This document shows, in pieces, positions 1 to 14,500 of a DNA stretch of 64,000 nt (positions are counted from its first letter, which is position 1; each line of letters begins with the position of its first letter). The position numbers and the translations under genes are program-made. The DNA lies in contig NC_135355.1 of NCBI RefSeq assembly GCF_051622035.1, positions 39,041,986 to 39,105,985 of the forward strand. The letters are read 5' to 3'. Origin of the DNA: Arctopsyche grandis. Lineage: Eukaryota; Arthropoda; Insecta; Trichoptera; Hydropsychidae. The notes under the pieces were generated by a model that was given only the letters and a program-made list of their open reading frames with translations, made no database searches and had not been told where the DNA came from.

Positions 1-1369
1 ATTTTATCTTATTTATATTTTTGTAATCTTAATTATATCTTATTTATACGTTTGATCGTCTTTTTTTATTATTTATTTATTAAAGGGTTTTAGTCTTTTT
101 TCTCATTTTATTTTTTAAGTGTACAAATATTATATTAAAGAAACATAATTTGATGTGTTCTTTTGTTTTATAATCTAATCATAATTTGTTTCTATGTGTT
201 GCTGTTTTTTCTTTAATATATTAGAAAATATATTTTTTAAAAATATAATATATTTTTTTAATTCACACAAATTTTATGAAAAGCTTACGAAATATTTGTT
301 TTATAAAATGCGCATTTAAATTGTCATTCTCATTTCAACTTAAGATCCTACAATTTCTGTGCTACGTGCATACATCTGGTACCCAACACTTTAGAATCTT
401 GACATTTAATTCTCAAGTTCAATTTATCTCTTTATATTTTTGTTATAGCGGTTATTGTACTACTATTTATATCGATTTTTTTTTCTTTCCGAAAGTTTGA
501 ACCACATGGAAAACATGTGCTCGCGAATGTAGCATCCTGAGCAAAATTAGCCACTTCTTGAGCTTATTTATTACGACATTAAAACATTTAAAAATAGTCG
601 AAAGCACGTGACCGACAGCTTTTCTATGTCAACTTGTGACGTAGGCCACTAAGATTTCGTCTAATCTGCATTCAAAAGCTCTTTATCTGCGTTTCATTTG
701 CGTTACACATTCAATTGACACTACCCACGACCGCTCCAAAACAATTCAAATCTGATGGCTAATGACTCACAAATACGGTTCGATATGAACCAAAAACGGC
801 TACCGCTCCATTGAAAAGACGTGGGAAATGATCTGGACAACAATGATCACAGCTCAAGTGGTTGTTGCAGGAGTCTGATTTGACACTAAACAGTTCTTCT
901 CAATTGTGGACGCACGCGTGGGAAAAAACTTCTTCTGTTGTTACATGGTATGACAAGAACCACCAGAGAATATTGTGTCATGATAACAGTGACTCTTTTG
1001 ACCCTACTTCTAGACAGGAACCAGCCAATGCTTTCGCTTTCTGAAGACCAGCTACTACTTCCTACACGCACTGTGCTAATAGCACTTATAAAACTATCAC
1101 CAGTTTGATCTATCATGAATTTCATATTTTTTAATGTAATTTTTTATCTAAATCTGCCAGCATTTTCCGCATTTGCTTAGCTCACAATTTATTTTATTTT
1201 GTAATATGAGATACTTATTTAAAAAACAACCAGCCAAACTTTTGAAACGATTGTTGATAAATTCTATGATAAACTCTACAGTTGACCTCTTATTTTTTTT
1301 CTTCATTAATCATGAGAAACGAATTTTGAAATGGGAACTTTTTCAGAAATGCTAATAATTAGTATTCTT

Positions 1370-1687
1370 AGGGTAAAAAAACACACTGAGTGGTACGTGT
1401 TACGTGTTTCTTTTTGGATACTTGTAAACATGCGAAAAAACGGCCCACGTACATGGTGCACAGTCGCAAAAATCACATCCTGGTGTGTTTTCGGTGATAT
1501 TTTATCCTTGTATTTACCCTTGCTTGACAGTGATCGTTAACGGTGAATTCCATATTTGAAGAAATGTAGGAGAAACATATGCACTCTGCACGTGCAACTA
1601 CACCCGAGTTCGGTTTGGGGAACACCCGCTGTAACAGCGGCGAGCCAAGGACATGACATTCCGTACCACTCAGTGTGTTTTCGCCCT
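1370..1687. mobile_element. MITE of about 318 bp with 26-bp terminal inverted repeats
   Basis: The left end (about 1370-1397) and right end (about 1661-1687) are inverted copies. Both contain ACACACTGAGTGGTACG or its complement, and both outer ends start AGGG. The flanks, tattctt on the left and tattcatt on the right, could be an eroded 8-bp target duplication. There is no transposase inside. The class is not certain. Confidence 0.6.
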
Positions 1688-2715
1688 TATTCATTTCTGC
1701 AAGTACGGTTGACGGATCATTGGCCGAACGGACACTTGGCCGATGGACGCTAGGCTGACATTTGCCTGAATGATTTTTTTAATCGTTTAAATTTATCAAA
1801 AATATCAAATTTGAATGATAAGTCAAGTTTGATTTTGATTTTTAAATGCTTTTTATTATTACGAAATTATGTTCACAATACATCTTATATCTATTTTAAT
1901 AGCTACTGATCTACTGATCATTTTCTATTTTACAATTTTAATTTAATTTGGTTAGTAATCACAGTATTATATTATTCTAATGTTAATCTAAAGCATAATA
2001 GGAAAAAGAGCTCAAAAACCTATTTACAATCCTTGATAAGTCAAGTGATTTCTGAATAATATATGTGTTTTCATTGGGTTTTAAGTAATTTTGACACACA
2101 ATAGACTTAATGTACGTCCGTAAGCTTAAAGTCCGTCTACCAAGTCTCGATTCGGTCAAATTTCCACGCATGGCAAATACACGATGCAAACTATTTATGT
2201 ACATATATCCTAATTATATAATCTATTAGTGAAAGCCTATAATGCACATTTTATAAGACATAGTGTGAAAAAGACATATAGACATTTCAACAATTAAAAT
2301 TTTACAAATCTAGTAGGGGGCGGAAAGTCAAAAAAATGAGGCTACTGGCTAAAGGCAATGGGTTAGCTGTCACCATCTCCACATTTTTTGAATGTTTAAA
2401 CTTGTTTATGACAATTAAATTTTACTGTCGAATTGCGGAAACAATTGATATTTCTATCGGGAGCCAAGCCTCGCAAAATGGCAAAGTTTCAAAGCCAACG
2501 GAAGAGTTCAGGAAGTCTGTCAGACTACAGTCCCTGACCAGAATATTACGCCACCCCTCTCGAGATGCGTTTGGGTAAATTTGTCACGGTCGTAAATAAC
2601 TCATTATGGGAACTTTTGGCCTCATTTTTTTTGTGATCTTATCCTTAAATGCAACTCTATTCACTAGTAAAAAATATCAAACTTACTTAACGTACTAGCA
2701 ACTTGTAAAGGTCGA

Positions 2716-3315
2716 CTAACCAACTTGTAGACATTTTTCACGCTTCAGGAACAAAACTAGTATTTTATATTGTAAAAAAACTTGAGATGCCAAGATATGA
2801 TGCAAATGTTGACATTTCGTTCTACATGTGTATAAGATTATATTAAAAAATGTCACCGAAGCAGATATTTCAATTATGAGGATATTTTTTGCAACGATGA
2901 CTTTGGTAGATAAGCGTGAAATAACAGTAGATGTCACAGAATATTTAGAAGAAATTTTAATCAATTCCGAATAAGACGAAGCATAACGGTAGGTAAAAGC
3001 GTAAGTGGAACATACGAACTGTGCTAATCGATTCCAGAACGTCGCAAGCGCCCAAGAGAAGAGCTGACAAACTGCTAATAATTGTATGCACGCCCAGGTT
3101 GCAATTAATAACGGCAATAATCCAAAATTGACATGGACAGGCTTGAGACCTGGATTGAAAACAAAAAACAATGATTTGAGTTGGGTTATGAAACGAAAAT
3201 GCTTACGATGGCCGGTCAGACTGGTTAGTGGACAAGGATGTATCTGGCACATGCAAGCGGTGTCTTCTTCTGTTGTCCATCTACCAAATATTGAGGTTGG
3301 GCAATGGACCACCAC
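2716..3315 (-). other. Unrecognised 199-codon open frame
   Basis: This is one of the longest uninterrupted frames in the window. The predicted protein is rich in hydrophobic and aromatic residues. It shows no domain I recognise, no signal peptide and no flanking splice signals that link it to another exon. A shorter frame overlaps it on the plus strand at 3086-3325. It may be chance or transposon debris. Confidence 0.15.
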
Positions 3316-4718
3316 AACAGACTGATCTTTGGTGTTTGGAAATAGCGCAAGATTTTCGCAAGGTGCTAACAGTAATCCATCATTAATAACACAGTCGAAG
3401 ATTACCCTGGGAGGGGGGGAGGAGTTGAGACTTTTCGAAACAAACTTGCTAATAAATTGAATATATTGAGCTCTTTTTCCTATTTTTTCAAAACATAATT
3501 TTGATTTTTTTATAACATTATATGCATTCTTATTTAGAGCCGGTACTAAATTTTGTTACCTGAGATAAAAAGAAAAATTTGCTCCTGAGCTAAAGGAAAA
3601 CTAGATCATGAAAACGTGATCAGTAATCGATTCTGAGTTCGAATCAGTCAAAATCTCGAGTTCGAATTTTCGCATGATCACAAAACTTCATCTATTGTTA
3701 CTACGTATGTACATAGATAAAGTAAAAATTGTATGTCTTAATCAGAAATAGAAAAGTATCCTTATTCATTATGTTCAATTAAAAAATATCATACGCCGCA
3801 GGCATTAGTTTATTTCGAATGTTTGAGAAATCCTGGTGTAAAATATATGCTTAATGGGCCACTGTTCGAAGAAGAGTATGTTCAAAAGTTTTCATATGTA
3901 CAAATGCATATTCATATATGTACATATATTCATAATAGATTGACAGATTTGTGTGTGATGAATCAGAGTTTCTCAAATTAATTATTGCTTATTTATTTAA
4001 CACGGTCGCTAAATTCAAGTTTTCTCATCAGAGGGATATGCAAGACTGAAAGATTTTTAAATATTGAATTTTTCACGAAAGGGAAAGGTTCCCATGCGCT
4101 CCCGTCCATTTCGAGCCCTGATTAGGATAAGAATAGTGAGATTAATACTGAAAGTCCTTTCTAACACAGTTCCATTTTTCTCTGTTTTGAGCATTTATGT
4201 ACATACATATTATAATTCCACACATTTTCCTCACTTATCACCTCACCTTCCTTTGCGTAATTTTACCGTCTTGGGTGCCATTTGAGCACTTTTCTTACAT
4301 TCAAGTTGGATTTCATGTAATTTATATAAACTGGGTGAGGTTTTGAGTTTGCTTAAGGCTTTCTTTGCAAACCATCGGCGATTTCACGCAAACGACATCT
4401 CATTTCTTGAAAACGATCCGGTTGACCTCAAAACATATTCTAATTCAATTCAAGGTCGATTCAATATTTGCCGAACAGGTTTTTCTCGATTATTGTTTTT
4501 CCTTAGGTACCACCATTACACTGGGTGACATCTGCATAATTCAAGCAGCTATTATATCTGCGTAATGACACAGAAGGCGGATGCGAGAAAATACCATTTG
4601 GCAACAAACGTTCCGTCGACTCTGGAGAGTGCTTTCGACAGCTTTGCTTTGTTTCTTTTTACACCATTTTTCATATGCTGATTCAGCTGAGAGTGCTTCG
4701 TACGTTTGATTCACCCAC

Positions 4719-4728
4719 CTATAAATAG
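4719..4728 (+). promoter_or_regulatory. Possible TATA box upstream of conu
   Basis: The motif CTATAAATAG stands about 780 bp before the first conu exon found. It is followed by a pyrimidine-rich stretch that could hold a start site. No transcript evidence is available, and the region is AT-rich enough for such a motif to occur by chance. Confidence 0.2.
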
Positions 4729-5500
4729 AAACCCTCTTTTCTCACCTTTCCGGGGGGAACCTTTCCTCGAACTTACATACTTCCAATTCCATACCCAATT
4801 ATGCTAATTAAACGAATGCACAACTTGAAGTTCACTTCACAGCGGCCTTGTTTGACTTTCATATTCGAAATCTAATTAGAACCAATCACCAATTTGTAGC
4901 GCATACAGATGACTTCCTTACTTATTTTTTTCACGATACTTAATCATTACTCTGTTGAAAGTTCCGACAGTCAAAAGTACAAGAATAACTGTACCAAAGG
5001 TGATCTAGTTGATTCTGTAGGAGTTGAATACGAAAAGTTGGTGTGTCATCTATTCCAGATCTTCTTAGTGGTGAGACAGTTCAGAAATCTCCTCAGTTTC
5101 ACTGAAAGCAGTGTTGAGTGTTGTCGTCTGTCTAAACCCAAAAAGATGAACACATATTCCGTTGCTCTGTATTATTATTTCTATCGTATTTTCGGTTAGT
5201 TGGTACAGCTCAACCATGGGTTGAACGAACCTCGTTGACAAGATGGGAGCGTTGTGTCCTTTACCCAATTGTGTCCTAGGTAAAAAAAAAACATACAGAC
5301 ATGAAATTTTACTAGCATGTAATTCGATCGGAATGAAAATAAACTTTAATTTGAGGCCGGATGTGTGCGCTCGAAGCAGTCAGCTTTCTCATTTGCCGGC
5401 AGTGAATCACAGAATCCAAATGTGATGATATGTCCTCTCCACTAAAATGGATCCGTTTTGTTTATCCTCGAGGCTGATGTTTGCTTATTTTTGTTTTCAG

Positions 5501-8472
5501 AGGGTGAGCAAGAGGCGGAATGGTTGGTGGCAGCTGGTCTGGCACAGCTAGCCGCTCCCTTTCTAGCTGGACGAGAGGCTGCTGAAGCTGAAGTCACAGC
5601 AGCTCTGAGAAGATTGCCAAGGGCTCAAGCTGATGCTGCAAGACGTCGCGTCCGCAGACTCAACAGAACCCTCAGGAGACAGAGAACGCGACGACCAGAC
5701 ATCAGAGATGTGTTCCGCGACCACGAGGTACATTTTTGTTATTAAAATCAAATTAAAACATTTTATTCATGTCTTGTCAGTGATGCCGTATGGATGCGAA
5801 ACTTGGTCATTGAAAATCAGAATGCTGCATATTCGCGGAACACATTGTTTATGACTCGTAGAGTTTGTCAACTATGTACATACATACATGTGTAATTTAT
5901 TGGGAGTCGCTAGCTAGTCCCTACATACATATGTACATAGGTGACAAAACGTTAACTAACAAACGGTTTTCTCCCTCACACGCCATCTCGCTCGCACGCG
6001 TTAGATCAAAGTTGTGCGTAAGGTATTAAAAGGGCCGCGTCCACCAAGTTGCGGTGCTCTGCTCTAGAGCATTCGAAGATGGAACGCTGTATGCTTAAAA
6101 TAACTAGGAGAGATAGAAAACGGAATACGTAAAATAGGTGGTTTGTGTAATGTTGAGAGTTAAGAAATTGAAATGGAAATGTGCGAGTCACGTAGCTAGA
6201 AGAACGGACGATAGATGGACGAAAGAAGTGCTTTAATTATACCCGAGAGAATGTAAAAAGTTTCATGGAAGGCCACAGAGGACATGAGTGATCATAAAAA
6301 TGTGTGGAATGAGATGAATGCGAGTTCTTCAAAACAGAGACGAATGAAAGCGTGTTGGAGAGGCCTTCATCTAGCAAGTGGGTGGCGAATGGCTGTGAAT
6401 GACTATGATACAAGCTATTGAACTACATACTGGAGCGACACAAATCATCCACAAAACACTCGCCTGTCATAGCTGCCTTTCGGCTTGAATCCCAAGTTCT
6501 CTTCTTTTTAATATACCTTCAACAATTTTTAATACTACTTTTGATCTTTATGCCATGTCCACATAAGAAAACCATATTTTAATGTTAAAACATTAGATAG
6601 AAGTATTATAGGTAAGAAGAATGTTGAACTTCTAATTTTTTTTAATTTAAAAGTGGAACTATAGTTAATAATCCAGAATTTTTGACAAGAGAGAATGGAT
6701 GAGTACGGCACGGACGCGTTCTTGGCCTCATGTAGTGAACAAGTATGTCTCACACTGCAGGAGTTTCTCTTCGACAAGTTTCTCTTACATTTCTTCAGAT
6801 ATGGGAATCACTGTTAAACCTATGTTAATTCAAAAAGTTTTGGCTTGGGTGCCATAGCATAAATCAGGCGTGCTAGCATTTTTTTTACATGTGCAAAACT
6901 AACTAAAAAAAAAAATGTGTATATCTCTGTATATCTGCCCCTTTAATGAAAATGGCATCTTATCAAGTGACATCTCATCTTCTCTCTCCGATTTTCGAAT
7001 GAATGGCGTGTCGCGCAATATACTACATACTATCTTCTTTGCAAAATCATCCAACCACTCACCGTTAAATAATTTCATTATTATTTTTTAAATACACACA
7101 TAATAAGTTCACACAAAATGCATATACATATCTAAATCTTTACATTTTACGCATCGACGCTTACGTTGCGCGTTTTGAATTATCGCGAAATACTTGCTTT
7201 AACACATTATGCAAAAAAAAATAGAGTATAATTGCAAAATTATATTATATTAAGTATATCAGATTTTGTGCAACGATTTCATTAGCACATTCGACGCGTT
7301 TTACTGCCATTTGCATACCAATCAATATTCATACTCACCTTTAGATTATTTTGACGATTTCCCCACCGCATTGTTAATATTTCAACCTGGTGTTTTATTT
7401 CACATGTTATACATTTGAAATTGCTTTTAAAACTTTCGTCACATTGTAATGTGAAAATGCAATTAACAAGGCAAGGACACGTTCATCAATATCGACTCCA
7501 CTAATGAGCAAAGAGGAACGAGCGACAGAGTGAAAATTGAGGCCACTCTGTCAATTGTATGTCATTGGGTGAAAATATATTGAGTGAAAGTGACCGAAAG
7601 TTAGAGCCGAAACGAAGAATGAAATAAAAAAGTCTAACAAAAATGCTCATTGCATAGGAAAGATATAAATATTAACCTGAAGAGGGCTGATCTGGAACTT
7701 TCACTCGTCCTTTCGAAGTTTCGATGATATCCTCAAAGGAGTTGCGAATATGGCATTAGATGTCTCAGGTTATTAAAAATCTTAATAAGGAAATCTTTCG
7801 TAGGAATGTCAGGTAAACACACAGAGAGATACACGACATGTGTTTTTTTTTTTAGATATTTTTGCACATGCACAAAACGCTAATCTGTATCGTCGCGTCC
7901 CTTGACAAACCTCACCCTTAGAGTATTATCCAACTCGCCTAACAGATTGACGATTGTGCTATACCGATTAATTATTAATTATTTAATAAACACGACATCT
8001 ACATATGGTCAAACGATTAACAGCCACAGAGACATCTATGGACAATTTTTTGCAGCATTTTCTAAACAGCGAAAATCGAGATGCTGAATAGCTCGAATTT
8101 TTGCGAAATCGATGTCAATTTGTTGGAACCGTTTCAATAAAATTGCAAACTCTAATAAGAAACGATCGAACTTGGGGTCACATGACAGCACAACCACTGA
8201 GCCATCAGCATGGGTCGGTGGTTGTGTTGATCCTAAGCACCGAGAGGTCGCCGGGTTCGATACCGTGAGCTGACCTCGGTAGAGCTTACACTTGGATATT
8301 TGTGACTCCAAGTCGATCGTTTCCTATTAGAGTTTGCCAATTTATCTGATTTCATTGTTGAAGCGGTTCCTCCATCAAATTGGCAAAAACCATCCTACCC
8401 ACTATGTCACTACTATTTGATATGATTTCAAAAATGTATTATCTATAACGCGAGTGATGTCTCGCTAATTTT

Positions 8473-8538
<66 letters not shown>

Positions 8539-11500
8539 ATTTGTATTATGCTTATATGTCTGGTCACAGTGACGCGTTAGAACATTCTGTAATATCACTG
8601 TGGCTAATATGTAAATAAATAAATATTCAAGGTCTGGCCAGCAGCATACGGAATATAACCCGTGACCACACAATTGAAAGCATTACATGCTAACCATTGA
8701 TCTATGCTACTGGTTATCCTAAAAAAAATTGTACGAATTAGCAGTGACATGAAGATACGCCTCTCACAACCGGAGTCCCACGTACACGTCGGTTCTTACC
8801 ATTATTCGTCCTTTCAGATCCTTCTAGATAAGACAAAACTTATTTTACAATGAACCTATGTACATAAGTACCATTTGTACTCAAATTCACTGGCGATATT
8901 GTTCAATGCGAGCTAGATATGAGTAGAGGTAGGACCGGAAGCGTGCTGTTCTTTGTTTATTGTTCGTTGTGCATTGTTCATGTTTATGATGAACCTTTGT
9001 TAAAGGTTCGCCGAACCTTTTTTATTGCACTCTAGCTTTGTGAATAGACCCAAAACGCCGTGTTTCCTGGAAAAAGCACGCTCTCTATCCGCCCTTTAGA
9101 TATGAGTAGAGGTAGGATAGTCACAGTGCTATCCATTGTTCGGCAAACCTTTAACAATGCATTTACAACCTTTGAACAATACACGGCCCCCTCAGGCTCC
9201 GGTGACTAGATATGAGCTATTGAAGCTTAACCACTTCATCGCCATAAGCGCAACGGTGCGCGCTCCTTCGTATTTAAGGCTATGACTCGAAATTAATTTT
9301 GGTTTCTTCACATGTAAAAATATCCTGTGATACTAATGAAATTGCAAAACGTCAATATTTTTTGTTAGTTTTTAATACATTAAAGAAGTAGATGTCATGG
9401 GTTGGCACTAAAAACATATAATAAAATAATCGAATCGGTTTCTACAAACGCGTGGCAATTGTAGAAACCGATTTCTACAGAAAATTTCAAGCAAGCACTT
9501 CAGTAGGTATCTCCAGAACTTGCACGTAAGCACGATTGTCTTCTTCTTCGACAACTTCTGGGTTTGTCGCTGTTAGGTTTTATTTTTCGGCGCTATTATG
9601 CTATCTGCCTGTTGGGCAATTAAAAACGCATTTCAACCAGACTCGCCATTGCTGTTTACGCATTTCTAGTCAAATTTAGCAACGCATTCATTTGTAAATT
9701 GTGAGGTGAGTGGCGGTAATGTCGCAAGGCGAGCAAGGCGCCACTCTAGCATTTAGTCGGCAACCGTTGTTGTTGTTGGTTGTTGTTGTTGTTTTTGTTG
9801 ATAATATTGTCACAACGTGTGTTCCTGGTCTGTTGGCTCCTCATGGCGATGATCGTCTCCTATCCGAAGATAGTCGCCTTCGATAGACTATCACGTTCTG
9901 TAACTATGCCCTTTATTATACACTACATATGTACTTTAAACATAGTAAGTTTGTAGCTTGGAGCGAAAGTCGTGCATTCGTCACCCAATCACGACCTTTA
10001 CAAAGCTATTAATCGCTTTTGTTGAGCTAAACTTCTGTGAACTAGTTAAACAACAATACCCAGCCAACTCAAGGACATCTACATATATGTATATAACACC
10101 AAACATTCATTCATTCATTGGAACAACCTTTAATTCGCTTCACAATTATTTCTATTGATCAGCTGAATACTGTGCCACTGGTTAGCTGGGAACTTGTTCA
10201 AATACTAGACGGACTTCAAACTCTTATGTACATATGTAGTGTTCAAACTTAATATTCTTTGATGATAAAAGCCTCTCCAATACAAATCTTCCCTATTCTG
10301 GACCACACCAAACTACTCTTTTCTGCAGACCCACCTCGCTTTCTTATTATCTTGGGTACCATTTGATAAAATTGCTATTTTTACAAGGCTTTTATATGTT
10401 CCACTTTGCTAGTAGTTCAGGCATTATTCCTAGTAGAAATATTGCCTGAACCATTGAATATACGTCAAAAATAAGACGTATGTATATCCAGTTATATTAT
10501 TGATGTATTGTCATAGAAGCTTATTAATTTGTGAAGCAATATTTCAACTAAATTACCTATATAATAAATCGTTTGCGAAGTAAACATAAGAAGAGGCATT
10601 GTAAAATATTTTCAACTTCGCATATACGTTATATATTTAGTATATGCGAAGGATCGTGGATCAGCTGCACTGATTATGCACATGTAAACATTTTATACCT
10701 GAAAGGCAGAGTGGTCTGCTTACACCCCCGATTCAATAATGTTACTTTTTGAACCAAAAAGGCACGTTTTTAAACGCCGAATACGAATTTTAATTATTTT
10801 GTATATGTATAATATTATGTAGTCCTCTAGGGTGGTGACCATTGACCTTGTGCCACCACCGTGGATCCGCCAGTGATTCCTACATTCTTCCCATCGGTTT
10901 GAAACTTTGCTATTTTGCCCGGTTTTAAAATAATCGTAATCGTTTAAGAATGCAAAAATTTTGGAGACGGTGACGTATAGTGGCAAGTAGGCCTTATATA
11001 TTTGACTTTCCGCCACCCACTCGTTTTTGTCAGATTTTAATTGTTTCAAACTATATCTTATAAAAATTTTATGTAATTAACATTCTGACAATTCAATTTG
11101 TAATTTGTCTTTAATGTGTCTTTAGGCCCAAATCCTCTAGTAAGATCTCAGATAGCACAACCGCTGTAGCTTATACATATTTTCTGATGTATCCAGAACA
11201 CTCCTCAACAACTGGTTCTACGCCCGCTTTAAAGATCAAGGAATTCGACCCTTAAAGCCCTCAACATGAGGCCGCCCCCCCCCCCCCCCTCCAACGAATA
11301 CAGTCTAAGAGACCATTTCGTCGGAGAACGAGACGGTTGTTCATGAATATCGCACAAGAACAGCCGCACATCACTGTTCTAATAAAAAAAACCACACTGT
11401 ACATAACCAAGTACAAAATAAACAACAACGCATGAACACGTAAAGCGCGCATGCGTTAGGAAATAATACCTGAAATGTGCCGTGCGAATGCACGCACACC

Positions 11501-14500
11501 TCAAGTAAACATGTGTTTATAAAAATGTGTTCCTCGCAACAGGCCGCAAAAAAAATTAGAGTCGAAAAAATTATATTCCTTAAAAAATAAGAAACGAGAC
11601 AATGTACTTTTTAAAATAAAAAAATTAGATTGTCTTGTTGTATACTTGTGGATTGCTTTTGTAAGTTACAACTTGTAACACACCCGAACTATAATTCAAG
11701 GAAATAAGGGGATAGCAGGTATAGCTTCGTTCCGCATAAAGCTAGATCTTTTATGTTCTATTATCTTTGCGACTTACGGATGTTGAGTATTGGTTGGTCA
11801 TCGAAAGAACAATGTCCTAGAGGTAGAATTGGGGGGTAAAAACACTATATTTTTATGAATAAACTTGAAAACGTTAAGTCTTTCTTGTCGTCTGGTCCCG
11901 TTCAGAACTAAACTTTTTGCTTTTCTGTCTGTTATTCTTGTTAATTTTATTGTGATTAAAATTTTCAACACTGTACCCCGAATTAATATGATTTAAAGAA
12001 ATGCTATGATAAAAATAAAGAGCGGCCAATTTAAGTTCGCACAAAGGTGGCCGAACTCCTAGGCCCTGATCTTAGCCTTCCAATTTATATAATTAAAAAC
12101 AGGCTGTTTAAGCCTGACTGTTTCTTAATATATGGATAGTTTTACATTTATTCCCGCTCTTTGTGGTTATATAAAAGAAATGTGTACTTTATAGTTGGTG
12201 TTGGAGGACTGTTCAATAACATTGAAACTTTAGATTTATTATACCTATATAATCATCAATGCATTACATTATTTAATCGTGAATTTATATTACGCTTTCA
12301 GAACTCGAGTGGAAGTGAACCTCGTTCTCGGAGTGCTACGCCGGACTCACTAGACTCATTACCGAGCGGCGGCTCAGGTAGTCCGCCGACGGAATGGGCA
12401 GACCCTCCACCCAATTTGATGATGTACGTCAAACTTTTTAACTATATCAATTCATTACGCATATATTAGATCAATATTAATCTAAATACATTTCTAGAAG
12501 CGATGGCTATCCAATATCGAAGCAATCTTTGTATCGGACGCCGTCTGCACCGCCCACAACCTTCACACACTTGCCTCCAAATCTTCACCATCGTGACATC
12601 GATGGAAGAGATGGACACTCACCACCGTCACATTTCACCCAAGTTCCAGTTCATGAACTATTCAAACCGTCCGAGCTACATTGGGCAGACGTTGCATCGA
12701 ATACAGGTAGTTGCATTAAAATTGCATTATATTACAATCATTTAAAACTTTTCAATTCTAAATTAAAATTTGCTTGCAGAGGGTATTGAACTTCTGGGCT
12801 ACCAAAGATTCGGAACGATTCAAGGACCCCGATTAGGTAGAGAAAGACTTCCGACAGCAATACTGATACCTGAGAATGAAGTATCCAAGTGAGAATTCGA
12901 TCAGCATGTTGTTAATTGCATTCTGATTCCAATTTTATAATATTGAAACTATTTTTACAGGCGTAAACAATCTCACTCTTCGGTGACACGAGCCCACAGC
13001 GTAGCTTCGGAGAGATTGGGTGATGACAAGACTAATCTCTCCCGTGCTTTATCTCATGAAGTGTTGAGCTTTGAGCAAAAGTTTAAGAAAGATACTGATC
13101 ATTTTATTATTGATGAGGTTTGTTTTGATTTTTTTTATCTACCTAACATTCATTCAGTGATGACTAAATTGTACTATAATAATGCGATTCTTTTAGATGT
13201 GGCCGGAAGAAGGTTTAGCTACAAACATAGAAGACTTGTCCGAAAATCACTTGAAGAAACTTGTTCCTCATTTGTGGTTGAATCTTACTACATTATACGA
13301 CCGACATAATTTACCATTCCAAAAAAGAAAACCTCACAAAAGGAAAAAGAAAGAAGGTGATTTTCAATTGATTTTTAACTAAATTACTGTACTTCAACGA
13401 TAATGTCGAACATTTCTAAAATAATCAAACAAGTGACAGACACTTATGACTTTTTTCACATACTAATAATGGCTCCAACCAAACCTGTAGCGATAAATAT
13501 GTATATATGTAGTTCATATCCAATACCAGGTCTGATCCTAAATGAAAAGATATTTCGCTTAGCAAGAAAAGCGACACACATACACTTATTAAAGGAAAAT
13601 AACTTTTAATCACGTTTCTACGGCTGTCTTCTTTTTACTATGATCAAAAACTAAAACTTTTCTGTTTTATAGTAGTTTAAAGATCAACATTCAGATCAGA
13701 TTAGATTGGTAAAGTTAATAAACCTGATCAAGGACGAAAACAGATGTTATTAGTCAGCAGTTTGGCTTAATGGTAGCGTATATATTTAGCACCACTGCGA
13801 TCGATGGATCGACTCGCCAAACTGCTGGTCAGGTTTGGGGATTTTGTGACTCCAAATCGATCGTTTCTCTATCATCTAATTGTTGAAACGATTCCTAAAA
13901 ATTGGTAATTGACCATTTCCTGTTGTCACAAAAATCTGTGTGTATAATTTGTAGAAATTATACACAGAAATCTGAAATCTATAGATGTTTCTATAATTTC
14001 GTGTTTATTATGTGTATAGGAATTGTAATAATAATTGTGCACAAAATCTAAAAATAATCCATAGATGTCTCTATGATTATTATTTCTGTACTTGATTAAT
14101 TATTGTATTCGATGTTTATTGAACGTACTGTATACGTTGTCTGACCATTCTCGTACACTCGTCACATTGGAGCGATCTGTAATGACGAGTGTACATTGAT
14201 TGTAATAAAAATAAAATAAAATATTGGACTTGAAACTTATTAGCTGAAGGCTTGAATCCAATTTAACGTACGTTTTCTAACCTGACGGCTTTAGAACAGG
14301 CCCTACTCTGACTATCAATCTCACAATTTTTGTATCATTTATCATTTTTTTAATCCAAATATTATATGTACATATATATTTCAGGCAATTTCAAAATTTA
14401 AATGATATTTACATATAATTTTGTTTTTCATTACAGAAAATAACGTTTTTGGAGTTTGTATTTTAACACTAATTCGAAAAGATCATTTGGTTGCTGGTGA

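Larger units (their letters stand above)
1..5500. other. AT-rich region without a recognisable gene
   Basis: This stretch lies upstream of the first conu exon found and is strongly AT-rich. I see one MITE (1370-1687), one long unrecognised open frame on the minus strand (2716-3315) and a weak TATA-like motif (near 4719). The remaining open frames are short and lack splice-site or domain support. Missing 5' exons of the RhoGAP gene may lie here or further upstream. No exon ending with a single overhanging base, which the phase of the 5501 exon requires, could be chosen with confidence. Confidence 0.6.

Noticed and set aside
4909-5425. Possible N-terminal exon of conu
   Set aside because: The frames here do not match the family and do not give the one-base overhang required by the exon at 5501.
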